A stretch of DNA of 64,000 nucleotides from Erwinia endophytica (GTDB taxonomy: Bacteria; Pseudomonadota; Gammaproteobacteria; Enterobacterales; Enterobacteriaceae). The notes under the pieces are model-generated. The model was not told the origin of the DNA and did not search any database. It saw only the letters and a list, made by a program, of their open reading frames with translations. The stretch is from assembly GCF_009295515.1 (NCBI RefSeq), contig NZ_RQVV01000037.1, positions 1-64,000 on the forward strand, given 5' to 3'. Position 1 is the first letter of the stretch. The number at the start of each line of letters is the position of its first letter. Below, piece after piece: positions 49,967-60,743 of this stretch. The position numbers were made by a program, and so were the translations under genes.

Positions 49967-52321
49967 CTATTTCGCGGTGGCAACCTGCATACCGTAAGGC
50001 GAATTTTGCAGCGCCAGCGTCAATACCTCTTCAATGCGCTTAACCGGATGAATGTCCAGATCGGCAATCACATTATCCGGAATTTCTTCCAGATCTCGTT
50101 TGTTTTCGTCCGGTATCAGCACGGTTTTGATACCGCCGCGATGTGCCGCCAACAGTTTTTCTTTCAAACCGCCAATCGGCAAAACCTGACCACGCAGTGT
50201 GATTTCTCCGGTCATGGCCACATCAGCCCGTACCGGGTTACCCGTAAGGCAGGAAACCAGGGCGGTACACATCGCGATCCCCGCGCTTGGACCATCCTTC
50301 GGTGTTGCACCTTCCGGAACATGCACATGGATATCACGTTTTTCGTAGAAATCGCCGTTAATCCCCAGCTTATCCGCACGGGCACGTACCACGGTCAGCG
50401 CAGCCTGAATCGATTCCTGCATCACTTCACCCAATGAACCGGTGTAGGTCAGTTTGCCTTTACCTGGCACACAGGCGGTTTCGATGGTCAACAGATCACC
50501 GCCCACTTCGGTCCACGCCAATCCCGTCACCTGGCCTACGCGGTTCTCACTGTCGGCACGGCCGTAATCATAACGCTGCACGCCCAAATAATCTTTCAGG
50601 TTATCGGCGTTGATCTCAATGTGTTTGATGGATTTATCCATCAACAGTGTTTTCACTGCTTTACGGCACAACTTCGACAGTTCACGCTCAAGGCTACGCA
50701 CACCGGCTTCGCGGGTGTAGTAACGAATGATCCCCACAATCGCGCTGTCATCCACGGCCAGCTCGCCTGGCTTCAAGGCGTTACGCTCAATCTGCTTGGG
50801 CAGCAGGTGCTGTTTGGCAATATTGAGTTTCTCATCCTCGGTGTAACCCGACAGGCGGATCACTTCCATACGATCCAGCAACGGAGCCGGAATGTTCATC
50901 GAGTTGGACGTCGCCACGAACATCACATCAGAGAGATCGTAATCCACTTCCAGATAATGATCATTAAAGGCGATGTTTTGTTCTGGATCGAGGACTTCCA
51001 GCAAGGCAGAAGCCGGATCTCCGCGCATATCCGAAGACATCTTATCGATCTCATCCAGCAGGAACAGCGGGTTTTTCACCCCAACTTTCGCCATTTTCTG
51101 GATCAATTTGCCCGGCATGGAGCCAATATAAGTACGGCGGTGACCACGGATTTCCGCTTCATCACGCACGCCGCCCAGCGCCATACGCACATACTTGCGC
51201 CCCGTCGCTTTAGCGATGGACTGTCCCAGAGACGTTTTACCCACCCCTGGAGGTCCCACCAGGCACAGGATCGGACCTTTGATTTTACTGACGCGGCTCT
51301 GTACGGCTAAATACTCCAGGATACGCTCTTTGACCCGTTCCAGTCCAAAGTGATCGGTATCCAGCGTTTCCTGCGCCTTGACCAGATCTTTTTTTACTTT
51401 GCTGCGCGCGTTCCACGGCACCTGCACCATCCAGTCGATGTAACCGCGAACCACCGTCGCTTCCGCTGACATCGGCGACATCATCTTTAACTTCTGCAGC
51501 TCGGCTTCCGTTTTTTCACGCGCCTCTTTCGGCATTTTCGCCGCATCGATTTTGCGTTTCAGCACTTCATTTTCGTCAGGCGCATCATCCATCTCGCCTA
51601 ACTCTTTTTGAATCGCCTTCATCTGCTCGTTCAGATAATACTCGCGCTGGCTTTTTTCCATCTGCTTTTTGACACGATTACGGATACGCTTCTCAACCTG
51701 CAACAGGTCAATTTCCGATTCCATCATCGCCATCAGATATTCCAGACGTTCGTTAACGTCGGACATTTCCAGCACCGATTGCTTATCCGCCAGTTTTAAC
51801 GGCATATGGGCGGCCACGGTATCCGCCAGGCGCGCAGCATCCTCAATGCTGTTCAGCGAAGTCAACACCTCAGGAGGGATCTTTTTATTCAGCTTGATAT
51901 ACCCTTCAAACTGATTGATTGCCGTGCGCACCAGCACTTCTTGCTCACGCTCGTCAATTTCCGGAGAGGACAGGTACTCTGCCTGGGCGGTAAAATGATC
52001 GCCGTTATCAGCCAGCGTAGTGATATGAGCACGCTGCAGCCCTTCCACCAGCACTTTTACCGTACCGTCAGGCAGCTTCAACATCTGCAGGATAGAAGCC
52101 ACCGTCCCTACAGAGAAGAGATCGTTAATGCCAGGTTCATCCGTTGAAGCCTCTTTCTGAGCGACCAGCATGATCTTTTTGTCATGATCCATGGCGGCTT
52201 CAAGGCAGCGAATCGATTTTTCACGGCCTACAAACAACGGAATTACCATGTGCGGATAAACCACTACGTCACGCAACGGCAACACAGGGATTTCAATGCG
52301 TTCAGAACGCTCAGGATTCAT
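49967..52321 (-). CDS. lon: ATP-dependent protease Lon
   Basis: 784 residues, the E. coli length, from ATG 52321 ([20 protein letters not shown]). The N-terminal substrate-binding domain runs about 1-310. The AAA+ module has Walker [12 protein letters not shown] and Walker [11 protein letters not shown]. The C-terminal S16 protease has catalytic Ser in KDGPSAG (near 679) and Lys about 43 residues later. It degrades misfolded proteins and regulators such as SulA and, in related bacteria, virulence regulators. A heat-shock promoter lies upstream. Confidence 0.97.
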   Translation of the reverse strand: MNPERSERIEIPVLPLRDVVVYPHMVIPLFVGREKSIRCLEAAMDHDKKIMLVAQKEASTDEPGINDLFSVGTVASILQMLKLPDGTVKVLVEGLQRAHITTLADNGDHFTAQAEYLSSPEIDEREQEVLVRTAINQFEGYIKLNKKIPPEVLTSLNSIEDAARLADTVAAHMPLKLADKQSVLEMSDVNERLEYLMAMMESEIDLLQVEKRIRNRVKKQMEKSQREYYLNEQMKAIQKELGEMDDAPDENEVLKRKIDAAKMPKEAREKTEAELQKLKMMSPMSAEATVVRGYIDWMVQVPWNARSKVKKDLVKAQETLDTDHFGLERVKERILEYLAVQSRVSKIKGPILCLVGPPGVGKTSLGQSIAKATGRKYVRMALGGVRDEAEIRGHRRTYIGSMPGKLIQKMAKVGVKNPLFLLDEIDKMSSDMRGDPASALLEVLDPEQNIAFNDHYLEVDYDLSDVMFVATSNSMNIPAPLLDRMEVIRLSGYTEDEKLNIAKQHLLPKQIERNALKPGELAVDDSAIVGIIRYYTREAGVRSLERELSKLCRKAVKTLLMDKSIKHIEINADNLKDYLGVQRYDYGRADSENRVGQVTGLAWTEVGGDLLTIETACVPGKGKLTYTGSLGEVMQESIQAALTVVRARADKLGINGDFYEKRDIHVHVPEGATPKDGPSAGIAMCTALVSCLTGNPVRADVAMTGEITLRGQVLPIGGLKEKLLAAHRGGIKTVLIPDENKRDLEEIPDNVIADLDIHPVKRIEEVLTLALQNSPYGMQVATAK

Positions 52322-52408
52322 AGAGCTCTCTCTTAGTTTAATTTCCGCCAGGGTGATGGGAACCACAACAGACAACTAAAGTGCAGTTTTCCCCACAAGT
52401 AGCAGAGT

Positions 52409-52436
52409 ATATGGGGATGAATGCAAGACATTCAAC
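52409..52436 (-). promoter_or_regulatory. Heat-shock (sigma-32) promoter of lon
   Basis: The minus strand reads GTTGAAT (-35, 52436-52430), a 13-bp spacer, then CCCCATAT (-10, 52416-52409), about 88 bp before the lon start. It corresponds in place and sequence to the E. coli lon promoter. Confidence 0.85.
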
Positions 52437-52456
52437 GTTATGTGCGAGAGAAAAAC

Positions 52457-52482
52457 AAAAGGGGAAAATTTTTTCCCCTTTT
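52457..52482 (-). terminator. clpX terminator
   Basis: Perfect palindrome AAAAGGGGAAAA-TT-TTTTCCCCTTTT, 31 bp after the clpX stop and upstream of the lon promoter. The minus strand ends in a T run. Confidence 0.85.
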
Positions 52483-52512
52483 CAAGATAACTGACTGGAA
52501 AGATGTGGTTAT

Positions 52513-53787
52513 TTATTCACCAGAGGCTTGTTGCGCTTCGTGTTTTCCATAGATCAACATGGGTTCGGTCTGTTCATTGATCACCGAATCATCGATCACC
52601 ACTTTTTCCACATCGTCCATTGACGGGAGGTCATACATCGTATTTAGCAACGCGCCTTCCACAATAGAACGGAGACCACGCGCCCCGGTTTTACGTGACA
52701 TCGCCTTTTTCGCTATCGCCGTCAGGGCTTCATCACGGAATTCCAGCTCCACGCCTTCCAGATTGAACAATGCCTGATATTGCTTGGTCAGCGCATTTTT
52801 CGGCTCTCGCAGGATCTGAATCAACGCTTCTTCACTCAGTTCGTTCAACGTCGCCACCACAGGCAGACGGCCGATAAACTCAGGGATCAAACCAAATTTA
52901 ATCAAATCTTCCGGCTCTACTTGCTCCAGCAACTGACCTTCCGTCGCTTTCTGCGATTCACCTTTCACGGTGGCGCCAAAGCCGATACCGGATCCCGTAT
53001 CCACACGCTGCGAGATCACTTTATCCAGGCCTGCAAATGCACCACCACAGATAAACAGGATCCTGGACGTATCAACTTGCAGGAACTCCTGCTGCGGATG
53101 CTTACGCCCACCCTGTGGCGGAACCGCCGCTACCGTTCCTTCAATGAGCTTCAGCAGTGCCTGCTGTACACCCTCGCCAGAGACGTCACGGGTGATGGAG
53201 GGGTTATCAGATTTGCGAGAAATTTTATCGATTTCATCGATATAAACAATCCCACGCTGCGCTTTCTGCACGTCATAATCACATTTCTGCAACAGCTTCT
53301 GAATGATGTTTTCAACATCCTCCCCCACGTAACCCGCTTCGGTCAACGTAGTGGCATCAGCCATAGTAAACGGCACGTCCAACAGACGAGCCAGGGTCTC
53401 AGCCAGCAGTGTTTTGCCACTACCTGTCGGCCCAATCAACAGAATGTTACTTTTACCCAGCTCGATACCGTTGCTGGTATCGCCGTTGCGTAATCGTTTG
53501 TAGTGGTTATAAACCGCCACTGCCAGCACTTTTTTCGCTCTTTCCTGGCCGATAACATAATCGTCGAGGTGCTGGCGGATTTCATGCGGCGTCGGCAACG
53601 CACTGCGCTCGCGATGCGGCGCGACTTCTTTAATCTCTTCGCGAATGATGTCGTTACATAAGTCGACACACTCATCGCAGATATACACTGACGGGCCGGC
53701 AATCAGCTTACGCACTTCATGCTGGCTTTTGCCGCAAAAAGAGCAGTACAGCAGCTTTCCTGAACCGTCTTTGCGCTTATCTGTCAT
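52513..53787 (-). CDS. clpX: ClpXP unfoldase ClpX
   Basis: 424 residues, the E. coli length. The N-terminal zinc-binding domain has [14 protein letters not shown] with CDECVDLC. The AAA+ domain has Walker [16 protein letters not shown], pore GYVG ([10 protein letters not shown]), Walker [10 protein letters not shown] and an IGF loop ([10 protein letters not shown]) that docks to ClpP. It recognises ssrA tags and many regulators. It lies 120 bp downstream of clpP on the same strand. Confidence 0.97.
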   Translation of the reverse strand: MTDKRKDGSGKLLYCSFCGKSQHEVRKLIAGPSVYICDECVDLCNDIIREEIKEVAPHRERSALPTPHEIRQHLDDYVIGQERAKKVLAVAVYNHYKRLRNGDTSNGIELGKSNILLIGPTGSGKTLLAETLARLLDVPFTMADATTLTEAGYVGEDVENIIQKLLQKCDYDVQKAQRGIVYIDEIDKISRKSDNPSITRDVSGEGVQQALLKLIEGTVAAVPPQGGRKHPQQEFLQVDTSRILFICGGAFAGLDKVISQRVDTGSGIGFGATVKGESQKATEGQLLEQVEPEDLIKFGLIPEFIGRLPVVATLNELSEEALIQILREPKNALTKQYQALFNLEGVELEFRDEALTAIAKKAMSRKTGARGLRSIVEGALLNTMYDLPSMDDVEKVVIDDSVINEQTEPMLIYGKHEAQQASGE

Positions 53788-53907
53788 CAGTTAACCTCTT
53801 CTATTATCTTCGTCCGCACTTGATTGCGGCGATGATGCCGTCTGACGGCACCCTCATTCGTCGCCCACGCCTGATACTAACTATAGACGACGCCAGTGTC
53901 GTGGGGC

Positions 53908-54531
53908 TTAAGTACGATGCGTCAGAATGGAATCTACCAGGCCATACTCTACAGCTTCGCTGGCAGAGAGGAAACGGTCACGTTCAGTGTCACGTTCAAC
54001 TTCAGCCAGAGCTTTGCCAGTATGTTCCGCCATGAGCTCATTCATGCGTTGCTTAATCTTCAAGATTTCACGCGCGTGGATTTCAATATCCGTCGCCTGT
54101 CCCTGATAGCCCCCAAGAGGCTGGTGAATCATCACCCGCGAGTTCGGCAAGCAATAACGTTTACCTTTTTCACCTGCGCCCAACAGGAACGCCCCCATGG
54201 AACAAGCCTGCCCCATACAGATGGTACTGACATCAGGCTTGATAAACTTCATCGTGTCATAAATAGACATGCCCGCCGTTATCACTCCACCTGGGGAGTT
54301 GATGTAAAGGTGGATATCTTTTTCCGGGTTCTCGGCTTCCAGAAACAGCATTTGGGCGACGATCAAGTTTGCCATATGATCTTCGACCTGACCGGTCAGG
54401 AAGATGATACGCTCTTTGAGCAGGCGGGAAAAAATGTCGTAAGAGCGCTCTCCGCGAGAAGTCTGCTCAACCACCATTGGCACCAACGCCATATGAGGTA
54501 CTGTTTGTTCACGTTCGCCACTGTATGACAT
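53908..54531 (-). CDS. clpP: ClpP protease subunit
   Basis: 207 residues from ATG 54531 ([20 protein letters not shown]); the ATG at 54585 would add 18 residues unknown in the family. The catalytic triad is Ser in GQACSMGAF, His in [10 protein letters not shown] and Asp in [10 protein letters not shown]. It is made with a short propeptide and assembles as a 14-mer with ClpX or ClpA. It is followed by clpX. Confidence 0.97.
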   Translation of the reverse strand: MSYSGEREQTVPHMALVPMVVEQTSRGERSYDIFSRLLKERIIFLTGQVEDHMANLIVAQMLFLEAENPEKDIHLYINSPGGVITAGMSIYDTMKFIKPDVSTICMGQACSMGAFLLGAGEKGKRYCLPNSRVMIHQPLGGYQGQATDIEIHAREILKIKQRMNELMAEHTGKALAEVERDTERDRFLSASEAVEYGLVDSILTHRT

Positions 54532-54694
54532 CACCGTCTCCTGGATAAATTTCATTTTGCTATACCCGCCATATTCACACTGCAAGTACGTTGGCGATAT
54601 TCAGTCATCCCGAATCACTGACTCACGCAAGCCCAGCGAAATCCCTTCACTTACCGTCCTTCTGCAAGCCTGAATATTTTACGTATATATTCCC

Positions 54695-54723
54695 ATTTGG
54701 GGATGCTGCCCCACTGATTCAAT
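54695..54723 (-). promoter_or_regulatory. Candidate heat-shock promoter upstream of clpP
   Basis: The minus strand reads ATTGAAT (54723-54717), a 14-bp spacer, then CCCCAAAT (54702-54695), close to the sigma-32 consensus. It lies 164 bp upstream of clpP. The rest of the 449-bp tig-clpP gap (54532-54980) shows no gene. Confidence 0.55.
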
Positions 54724-54916
54724 CATAACAACGTTTTTCTCAACTACTAACCAGGAAAAACAGCTTAGTCGACAATTTGCCGATTTAATAAGCGAATAAT
54801 CACGGTTAGTGCACACTGTGCGCAGGATATCCCCCCTGAAACATAGATAAACACAGTCACCGGGTAAAAGACTACGCTCAACATACCTGCAACTCGCAGT
54901 ATCACAAGTATAAATG

Positions 54917-54948
54917 CAAAAAACCCGCAATCATCTGACTGCGGGCTT
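54917..54948 (-). terminator. tig terminator
   Basis: The minus strand has AGCCCGCAGTCAGATGATTG followed by CGGGTTTTTT: stem CCCGCA/TGCGGG with a T tract, 33 bp after the tig stop. Confidence 0.85.
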
Positions 54949-54980
54949 ATCATTATCTTAAACTCTTCGGGATCAGCGCA

Positions 54981-56285
54981 TCAGGCCGCTTGCGTCTGGT
55001 TCATCAGTTCCTGGAAGCCCGTGGCCTTTTCGGTCACTTTAGCTTTTTCCAGGATGGCTTCCACTGCTTGTTCTTCCAGAGCGACGTTACGCATATTGTT
55101 CATCAGCTCATTGTTTTTGCTGTAGAACTCAATAACTTCGGATGGATCTTCGTAAGCTGATGCCATTTCTTCGATCAGAACTTTAACGCGATTTTCGTCA
55201 GCTTTCAGTTCGTGAGTGCGGATAACTTCACCCAACAGCAGACCAACCACTACGCGACGTTTAGCCTGCTCTTCGAACAACTCACGAGGCAGTTCCAGCG
55301 CTTGCTTTTCATTGCCACCAAAACGCTGGGCCGCCTGGCGCTTCAGCACATCGATTTCGCTATCAATCAGTGCCGTTGGCACCTCGATATCGTTAGCACT
55401 GACCAGCCCCTCGATAACCTGGTTCTTCACCCGGTTACGCACCGCACCTTTCAGTTCTCGCTCCATGTTTTTACGCACTTCGCTACGTAAACCCGCGACA
55501 GAACCATCTTCCACGCCAAAAAGCTTGATGAATTCTTCAGTGAATTCCGGCAATTCGCGCTCTTCGACTTTCTTCAACACGATATCGAATTTCGCCGCTT
55601 TACCTTTCAGGTTTTCAGCGTGGTAATCTTCCGGGAAGTTTACGTCGATGGTAAAGGTTTCACCCGCTTTGTGGCCCACAATGCCATCTTCAAAGCCTGG
55701 GATCATTCGCCCCTGCCCCATAGCCAGAACGAAGTCAGCAGCTTTGCCACCCTCGAATTCTTCGCCGTCTACTGAACCACTGAAGTCGATGGTGACACGA
55801 TCTTCCGCTTCTGCGGCACGATCGGACGCTTTCCAGGTGGCCTGTTGCTTACGCAGGGTATCCAGCATGGTGTCAACATCTGCGTCAGTCACGGAGACAA
55901 TCGGTTTTTCAACCTCGATAGCGTCCAGACCTTTCAGCTCAACTTCCGGGTACACTTCAAATTCAACGGCGTAAGTAAAATCTTCACCGGTTTTGTATTC
56001 GCCTGGCACATAGTTAGGCGCGCCAGCCGGATTAATTTTCTCTTTAATGATGGCGTCAACAAAGTTGCGCTGCATCAGATCGCCCAGAACATCCTGACGA
56101 ACAGAGGCACCGTAGCGCTGCGCTACGATATTCATTGGCACTTTCCCTTTGCGGAAACCGTCAATACGCACTTTTTTTGCTACGCTGACCAACTCGCTTT
56201 TCACCGCGTTTTCGATTACATCTTTAGCAACGGTAATCGTAACGCGACGGCCCAGACCCTGAGTTGTTTCTACTGAAGCTTGCAT
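54981..56285 (-). CDS. tig: Trigger factor
   Basis: 434 residues. The N-terminal ribosome-binding domain carries the signature [12 protein letters not shown] (about 43-54). The FKBP-type prolyl isomerase domain is about 150-245, with [16 protein letters not shown] and [13 protein letters not shown]. The C-terminal helical arms follow. It is the first chaperone to meet nascent chains at ribosomal protein L23. It is upstream of clpP-clpX-lon in the conserved protein-quality cluster. Confidence 0.97.
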   Translation of the reverse strand: MQASVETTQGLGRRVTITVAKDVIENAVKSELVSVAKKVRIDGFRKGKVPMNIVAQRYGASVRQDVLGDLMQRNFVDAIIKEKINPAGAPNYVPGEYKTGEDFTYAVEFEVYPEVELKGLDAIEVEKPIVSVTDADVDTMLDTLRKQQATWKASDRAAEAEDRVTIDFSGSVDGEEFEGGKAADFVLAMGQGRMIPGFEDGIVGHKAGETFTIDVNFPEDYHAENLKGKAAKFDIVLKKVEERELPEFTEEFIKLFGVEDGSVAGLRSEVRKNMERELKGAVRNRVKNQVIEGLVSANDIEVPTALIDSEIDVLKRQAAQRFGGNEKQALELPRELFEEQAKRRVVVGLLLGEVIRTHELKADENRVKVLIEEMASAYEDPSEVIEFYSKNNELMNNMRNVALEEQAVEAILEKAKVTEKATGFQELMNQTQAA

Positions 56286-56571
56286 CTTATTACCTCAAAA
56301 AATCACGTGCTCGGTCAACTTCAGACCCTCCCCGCTCCGCAAGAAACAAGGTAGAGACTAAGAACCGGGACGGCATCTGATATCAGAACCGCGTTCCCTG
56401 TACCAGAAGCGTCCCGAAGACATTCCGGAAAAATAGACGCAGCATTATAGCGACAACCTCAGAGCGAGTCGAGGCTGGCGCCGCTCTCCTTTTGTTAACC
56501 CGGTTTCTTTTGTCTTTTGTGACCTAAACAGCGCAAGTTTCAGGATACCCCCCTGACGCCACGATCCCATT

Positions 56572-56886
56572 TCACGCCAGCGTACCGGCCCCCCGGCAAT
56601 CAGGCGAGGCAGGAACCGTATTTTGCAGCCCTGCCCACTCTTCCCCGGTATAAGTATGCAAGGCCAGCGCATGGACGCTCCCCGCCAGTTCATCAGCCAG
56701 CTCACTATAAATAGCGCGATGCCGCATCAAAAAACGCTGGTTAAGAAAATGGTCGCTGACAATAACCACCTTAAAGTGGCTTTCCGCACCGGCGGGAACA
56801 TGATGACGGTAACTTTCGTCATGAACTTCAAGATGAACGGGAGCAAACGCCGCTCTTAACTTTGCTTCGATCTTTTCGCGGATCAT
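56572..56886 (-). CDS. bolA: BolA family protein
   Basis: 104 residues with the BolA fold: [20 protein letters not shown], then the [20 protein letters not shown] segment with the conserved His involved in Fe-S cluster sharing with monothiol glutaredoxin (Grx4), and [19 protein letters not shown]. In E. coli BolA influences cell shape and biofilm in stationary phase. It is upstream of tig on the same strand (286-bp gap) and divergent from yajG. Confidence 0.95.
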   Translation of the reverse strand: MIREKIEAKLRAAFAPVHLEVHDESYRHHVPAGAESHFKVVIVSDHFLNQRFLMRHRAIYSELADELAGSVHALALHTYTGEEWAGLQNTVPASPDCRGAGTLA

Positions 56887-57180
56887 GCTTTCATTCCTCT
56901 ATGACAGCGGGCTGCGCCCCATCTTTTCAATATTAACGAGTTTAAAAACGCAAGGCGATGAATTTACGCCTTCCCAGGGCTTCCTCTTGTTAAACGCTCA
57001 CTATATGATGACCGCAGTGATATCTGCGCTAACTCCTTCATACTTCAAGCCGCAGATGTGTTGGCCGCATGATCGCCTCGTGGTCACTTAGCTGAATCAG
57101 CGTCGGAGATTTGTTCACGGACCGCCTTCCTCCCACGTGAATGAGTTGGGTATAAATATTTTGTCACCGAGAAAATAAGC

Positions 57181-57759
57181 ATGCTAAAAAAATTAATTTT
57201 CCCTCTGCTGGCCGTGTTTATTCTGGCTGGCTGTGCAAGCAACAACAACACACTCACCATTGCACCAAAAATTCAGTTGCCGCAGCAGGATCCCAGCCTG
57301 ATGGGCATCACCATCAGTATTAACGGCGCCGATCAGCGAAGTGATCAGGCGCTGGCCAAGGTTAACCGTGATGGCCAACTGGTTACGCTGGTCCCTTCCC
57401 GCGATTTGCGTTTCCTGCTGCAGGAAGTACTGGAGAAACAGATGAGCGCCCGTGGTTATATGATTGGGACCAATGGCGCGGTTGATTTGCAGGTCGTGCT
57501 CAACCATCTTTATGCTGATGTCACCCAGGGTAACGTGCGTTACAGCATTACCACTAAAGCGGATATCTCGATCATCGCCACCGCTAAAAATGGCAATAAA
57601 CAAGTGAAAAACTATCGCCAGACTTACAGCATTGAAGGGGCGTTTTCCGCCACCAACGATAAAATCGCCACCGCCGTTAACTCCACGCTCAGCGACGTGA
57701 TCTCCGATATGGCTCAGGACACCAGCATTCACGAGTTCATCAAGCAAAACGCCCGTTAA
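57181..57759 (+). CDS. yajG: Lipoprotein YajG
   Basis: 192 residues. The signal is MLKKLIFPLLAVFILAGC with lipidation at Cys18; the following Ala-Ser allows outer-membrane sorting by Lol. The mature part matches the YajG family (LAPKIQLPQQ-like start, TTKADISIIATAKNGNKQVK). It has no enzyme motif and its role is unknown. It is translated ahead of ampG with a 51-bp gap, as in E. coli, so it is linked to muropeptide recycling by context only. Confidence 0.92.
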   Translation: MLKKLIFPLLAVFILAGCASNNNTLTIAPKIQLPQQDPSLMGITISINGADQRSDQALAKVNRDGQLVTLVPSRDLRFLLQEVLEKQMSARGYMIGTNGAVDLQVVLNHLYADVTQGNVRYSITTKADISIIATAKNGNKQVKNYRQTYSIEGAFSATNDKIATAVNSTLSDVISDMAQDTSIHEFIKQNAR

Positions 57760-57810
57760 CTTGGCTTTGCCCGCCGCCTCATCGTCGGCGGGCTGTGTTT
57801 TAAGGTTCGT

Positions 57811-59289
57811 ATGCCCAGTCACTATCTGCAGATCTTTACCCAACGTAATGCCGCCTTACTTCTGATCCTCGGATTTGCCTCCGGGTTGCCTCTCGCGCTG
57901 ACGTCCGGAACACTGCAAGCCTGGATGGCGGTGGAAAACGTTGATATCAAAACCATTGGTTTCTTCTCGTTGGTGGGACAGGCCTATGTGTTTAAATTCC
58001 TCTGGTCACCGCTGATGGATCGCTACACACCGCCGTTTTTAGGTCGCCGTCGCGGCTGGATGCTGTTAACGCAGACCCTGCTGGTCATCGGCATCGCGCT
58101 GATGGGGTTGATGGATCCTTCACGTAACCTGACACTGCTGGCGGCACTGGCTGTACTGGTCGCCTTTTGCTCCGCTTCACAGGATATTGTGTTTGATGCC
58201 TGGAAAACGGACGTTCTGCCAGCAACTGAACGCGGCAGCGGTGCGGCAATCAGCGTACTGGGATACCGCCTTGCTATGCTGGTCTCTGGTGGATTAGCGT
58301 TATGGCTGGCAGATCGTTATGTCGGCTGGCACGCTATCTGGTGGGTGATGGCCGCGATGATGATCCCGGGAATTATCGCCACACTCATGGCGAGCGAGTC
58401 GCAGGATGCCATCGTCCAGCCCAGGACCCTGGAAGAGGCTGTGATTGCTCCGTTACGTGACTTTTTTAACCGCAACAATGCCTGGTTGCTCCTTTCGCTT
58501 ATCGTTCTTTATAAGCTGGGGGATGCTTTTGCACTCAGCCTGACCACCATCTTCCTGATCCGCGGCGTCGGCTTTGACGCAGGCGATGTCGGGCTGATTA
58601 ATAAAACGCTTGGCCTCGCGGCGACGATTATTGGCGCTTTGTATGGTGGCATACTGATGCAACGCCTGAGCCTTTTCCGCGCGCTGATGATATTTGGTAT
58701 TCTGCAGGCACTATCCAACCTGGCGTATTGGGGACTGGCGGTCACCGACAAACACCTTTACAGCATGGCCGCGGCGGTCTTTGTTGAAAACCTCTGCGGT
58801 GGCATGGGCACAGCGGCATTTGTCGCACTGCTGATGACACTGTGTAATAAATCCTTCTCGGCAACCCAGTTTGCGCTGCTGTCGGCGCTTTCCGCCGTTG
58901 GGCGGGTCTATGTCGGACCGGTAGCGGGTTGGTTTGTTGAAACCTGGGGATGGCCAACGTTCTACGCCTTTTCGGTGATAGCGGCATTACCTGGGTTAAT
59001 ATTACTGGCGGGATGTAAAACGACGCTGGATCGGGCACAAAACGGCGAAGATTTTACCGTACGTTGTCATTTTACCTCTGGCTACCGCTGGGCATTGAGA
59101 TCACTGAAAACGGGTGCGGTATTAGTGGCGACAGGGCTAATATTGCTGGCGTTAAGGGGAACGGGTCTGCTGCTGGATACCGGGGGAATCATTAGATTTC
59201 TGATTCAAAGCGGGATGATTTTAGCCGTGATTGGCATCATCTGCGGCAGCCTGTTGGATTATCTCGCACTACGTAAAATGCCGCACTAA
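57811..59289 (+). CDS. ampG: Muropeptide permease AmpG
   Basis: 492 residues, matching E. coli AmpG (491). It is an MFS-type protein with about 14 transmembrane helices: NAALLLILGFASGLPLALTS, then FKFLWSPLMDRY and SASQDIVFDAWKTDVLP. It imports GlcNAc-1,6-anhydroMurNAc peptides from the periplasm for peptidoglycan recycling, and supplies the signal for AmpC induction where ampR-ampC exist. It is the second gene after yajG. A terminator follows. Confidence 0.95.
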   Translation: MPSHYLQIFTQRNAALLLILGFASGLPLALTSGTLQAWMAVENVDIKTIGFFSLVGQAYVFKFLWSPLMDRYTPPFLGRRRGWMLLTQTLLVIGIALMGLMDPSRNLTLLAALAVLVAFCSASQDIVFDAWKTDVLPATERGSGAAISVLGYRLAMLVSGGLALWLADRYVGWHAIWWVMAAMMIPGIIATLMASESQDAIVQPRTLEEAVIAPLRDFFNRNNAWLLLSLIVLYKLGDAFALSLTTIFLIRGVGFDAGDVGLINKTLGLAATIIGALYGGILMQRLSLFRALMIFGILQALSNLAYWGLAVTDKHLYSMAAAVFVENLCGGMGTAAFVALLMTLCNKSFSATQFALLSALSAVGRVYVGPVAGWFVETWGWPTFYAFSVIAALPGLILLAGCKTTLDRAQNGEDFTVRCHFTSGYRWALRSLKTGAVLVATGLILLALRGTGLLLDTGGIIRFLIQSGMILAVIGIICGSLLDYLALRKMPH

Positions 59290-59305
59290 ATCGTCAAAAA
59301 AATCT

Positions 59306-59334
59306 TGCCCAGTGTCTTTTGGGCCTTTTTTTTC
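59306..59334 (+). terminator. ampG terminator
   Basis: TTGCCCAGTGTCTTTTGGGC followed by CTTTTTTTT: stem GCCCA/TGGGC-type with a T run, 16 bp after ampG. Confidence 0.8.
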
Positions 59335-59812
59335 ACACAATATTTTAACAAATTAGTTCTTTTTAGTGATTAGAAAGCACGCATTCTCGCCTGAAACATT
59401 CTCCTTTTTTAACAATTCGTGCAGATTAACATTTCTCCATTCTCCATTATTTTTCACTGGACTCTATTCTTTACACTCTCTCACTAAAAAATATTAAAAA
59501 CCGGTACGTTATTATTATCACATGATCCTTATTCCATAAATGATGCTGGGATGTTAAATGATTGAGTAATTAATTTACTGTTTATAGCAGTCTATTTTTT
59601 GAAATGTTTTTTTCATCGCCTTTCGTTATATTGCCGGCAAGTTATTGTCCGTATTCATATTTAGTCACCCTCCGCAACATCTCTGACAACATTTGCAAAA
59701 GGTGTCAATGGGGTGCTGACACAAGCTGTTGCTGGTTTACAGTAATGAAACGTTCCCGTAAAATGCCGCCACACTTAAACGACAATAGAGCCCTTGTCAT
59801 TGAGGTCGTTAA
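59335..59812. other. cyoABCDE upstream control region
   Basis: AT-rich gap of about 480 bp with no gene visible. Repeated GTTAAAT and TTAAT/AATTAATT elements near 59550-59580 could be ArcA-type boxes, as cyo is repressed by ArcA in E. coli. I could not define a -10/-35 pair with confidence. Confidence 0.4.
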
Positions 59813-60739
59813 ATGAGACTCAGGAAATACAATAAAGGTATGGGGATTTTGTCATTAATTGCAGGCACGTTATTGTTAAGTGGCTGTGATAGTGCATTGT
59901 TAAATCCCAAAGGACAGATTGCACTGGAGCAACGTTCGTTGATACTGACAGCCTTCGGCTTGATGCTGATCGTCGTTATTCCGGCAGTCTTAATGGCTTT
60001 AGTGTTTGCCTGGAAATATCGGGCATCCAATACCAATGCCAAATACAGTCCAAACTGGTCACACTCTAATAAAGTGGAAGCCATAGTCTGGACTGTTCCC
60101 ATCTTGATTATTCTCTTCCTTGGTATCTTGACGTGGAAATCAACCCACGCGCTGGAACCAAGCAAACCGTTAGCCTCCGATGTGAAGCCGATAGAGATTG
60201 AGGTGGTGGCACTGGACTGGAAATGGCTGTTTATCTATCCGGAACAAGGTATTGCTACCGTGAACCAGATAGCGTTCCCGGCTAACACGCCAGTCGCGTT
60301 CAAAATCACCTCAAACTCCGTTATGAACTCCTTCTTCATTCCTACCCTCGGTAGCCAGATTTACGCTATGGCGGGCATGCAAACCCAACTGCATCTGATT
60401 GCGAATGAACCTGGCACGTTTGACGGTATCTCTTCCAACTTCAGTGGTCGCGGCTTCTCCGGTATGAAGTTCAAAGCGATTGCTACTCCTGATACAGCAA
60501 CATTTGATCAGTGGGTCGCAAAAGCGAAAGAATCATCCAATACGCTGATGACGATGGATGACTTCGAAAAACTGGCTGCGCCAAGCGAAAACCATCCGGT
60601 TGAGTTCTTCTCTGCAGTGAATCCTGAACTGTTCCAACAAGTTATTGGTAAGTTCAAGATGAACCACGGGAAAATGGACATGTCTGGACACGAAGGCATG
60701 AACATGAGCGAAGCCTCACACGCGGGAGCCGAGGAATAA
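59813..60739 (+). CDS. cyoA: Cytochrome bo3 ubiquinol oxidase subunit II
   Basis: 308 residues. It is a lipoprotein with signal ending LLLSGC, two transmembrane helices ([39 protein letters not shown]) and a periplasmic cupredoxin domain ([20 protein letters not shown]) lacking the CuA ligands, as in quinol oxidases. The C-terminal tail is Met/His-rich ([19 protein letters not shown]). It is the first gene of cyoABCDE, and cyoB follows 4 bp after its stop. Confidence 0.97.
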   Translation: MRLRKYNKGMGILSLIAGTLLLSGCDSALLNPKGQIALEQRSLILTAFGLMLIVVIPAVLMALVFAWKYRASNTNAKYSPNWSHSNKVEAIVWTVPILIILFLGILTWKSTHALEPSKPLASDVKPIEIEVVALDWKWLFIYPEQGIATVNQIAFPANTPVAFKITSNSVMNSFFIPTLGSQIYAMAGMQTQLHLIANEPGTFDGISSNFSGRGFSGMKFKAIATPDTATFDQWVAKAKESSNTLMTMDDFEKLAAPSENHPVEFFSAVNPELFQQVIGKFKMNHGKMDMSGHEGMNMSEASHAGAEE

Positions 60740-60743
60740 TACG

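Noticed and set aside
50621..51310. 229-residue ORF opposite lon (and 52780-53493 opposite clpX, 61497-62219 opposite cyoB).
   Set aside because: They lie fully antisense to highly conserved genes with His/Gln/Arg-rich composition typical of antisense translation of GC-biased codons, with no recognisable domain.
57106..57180. Search for tRNA genes in intergenic gaps such as those near bolA, tig and cyoA.
   Set aside because: No GTTCGA-type T-loop with matching acceptor stem was found; no tRNA is claimed.
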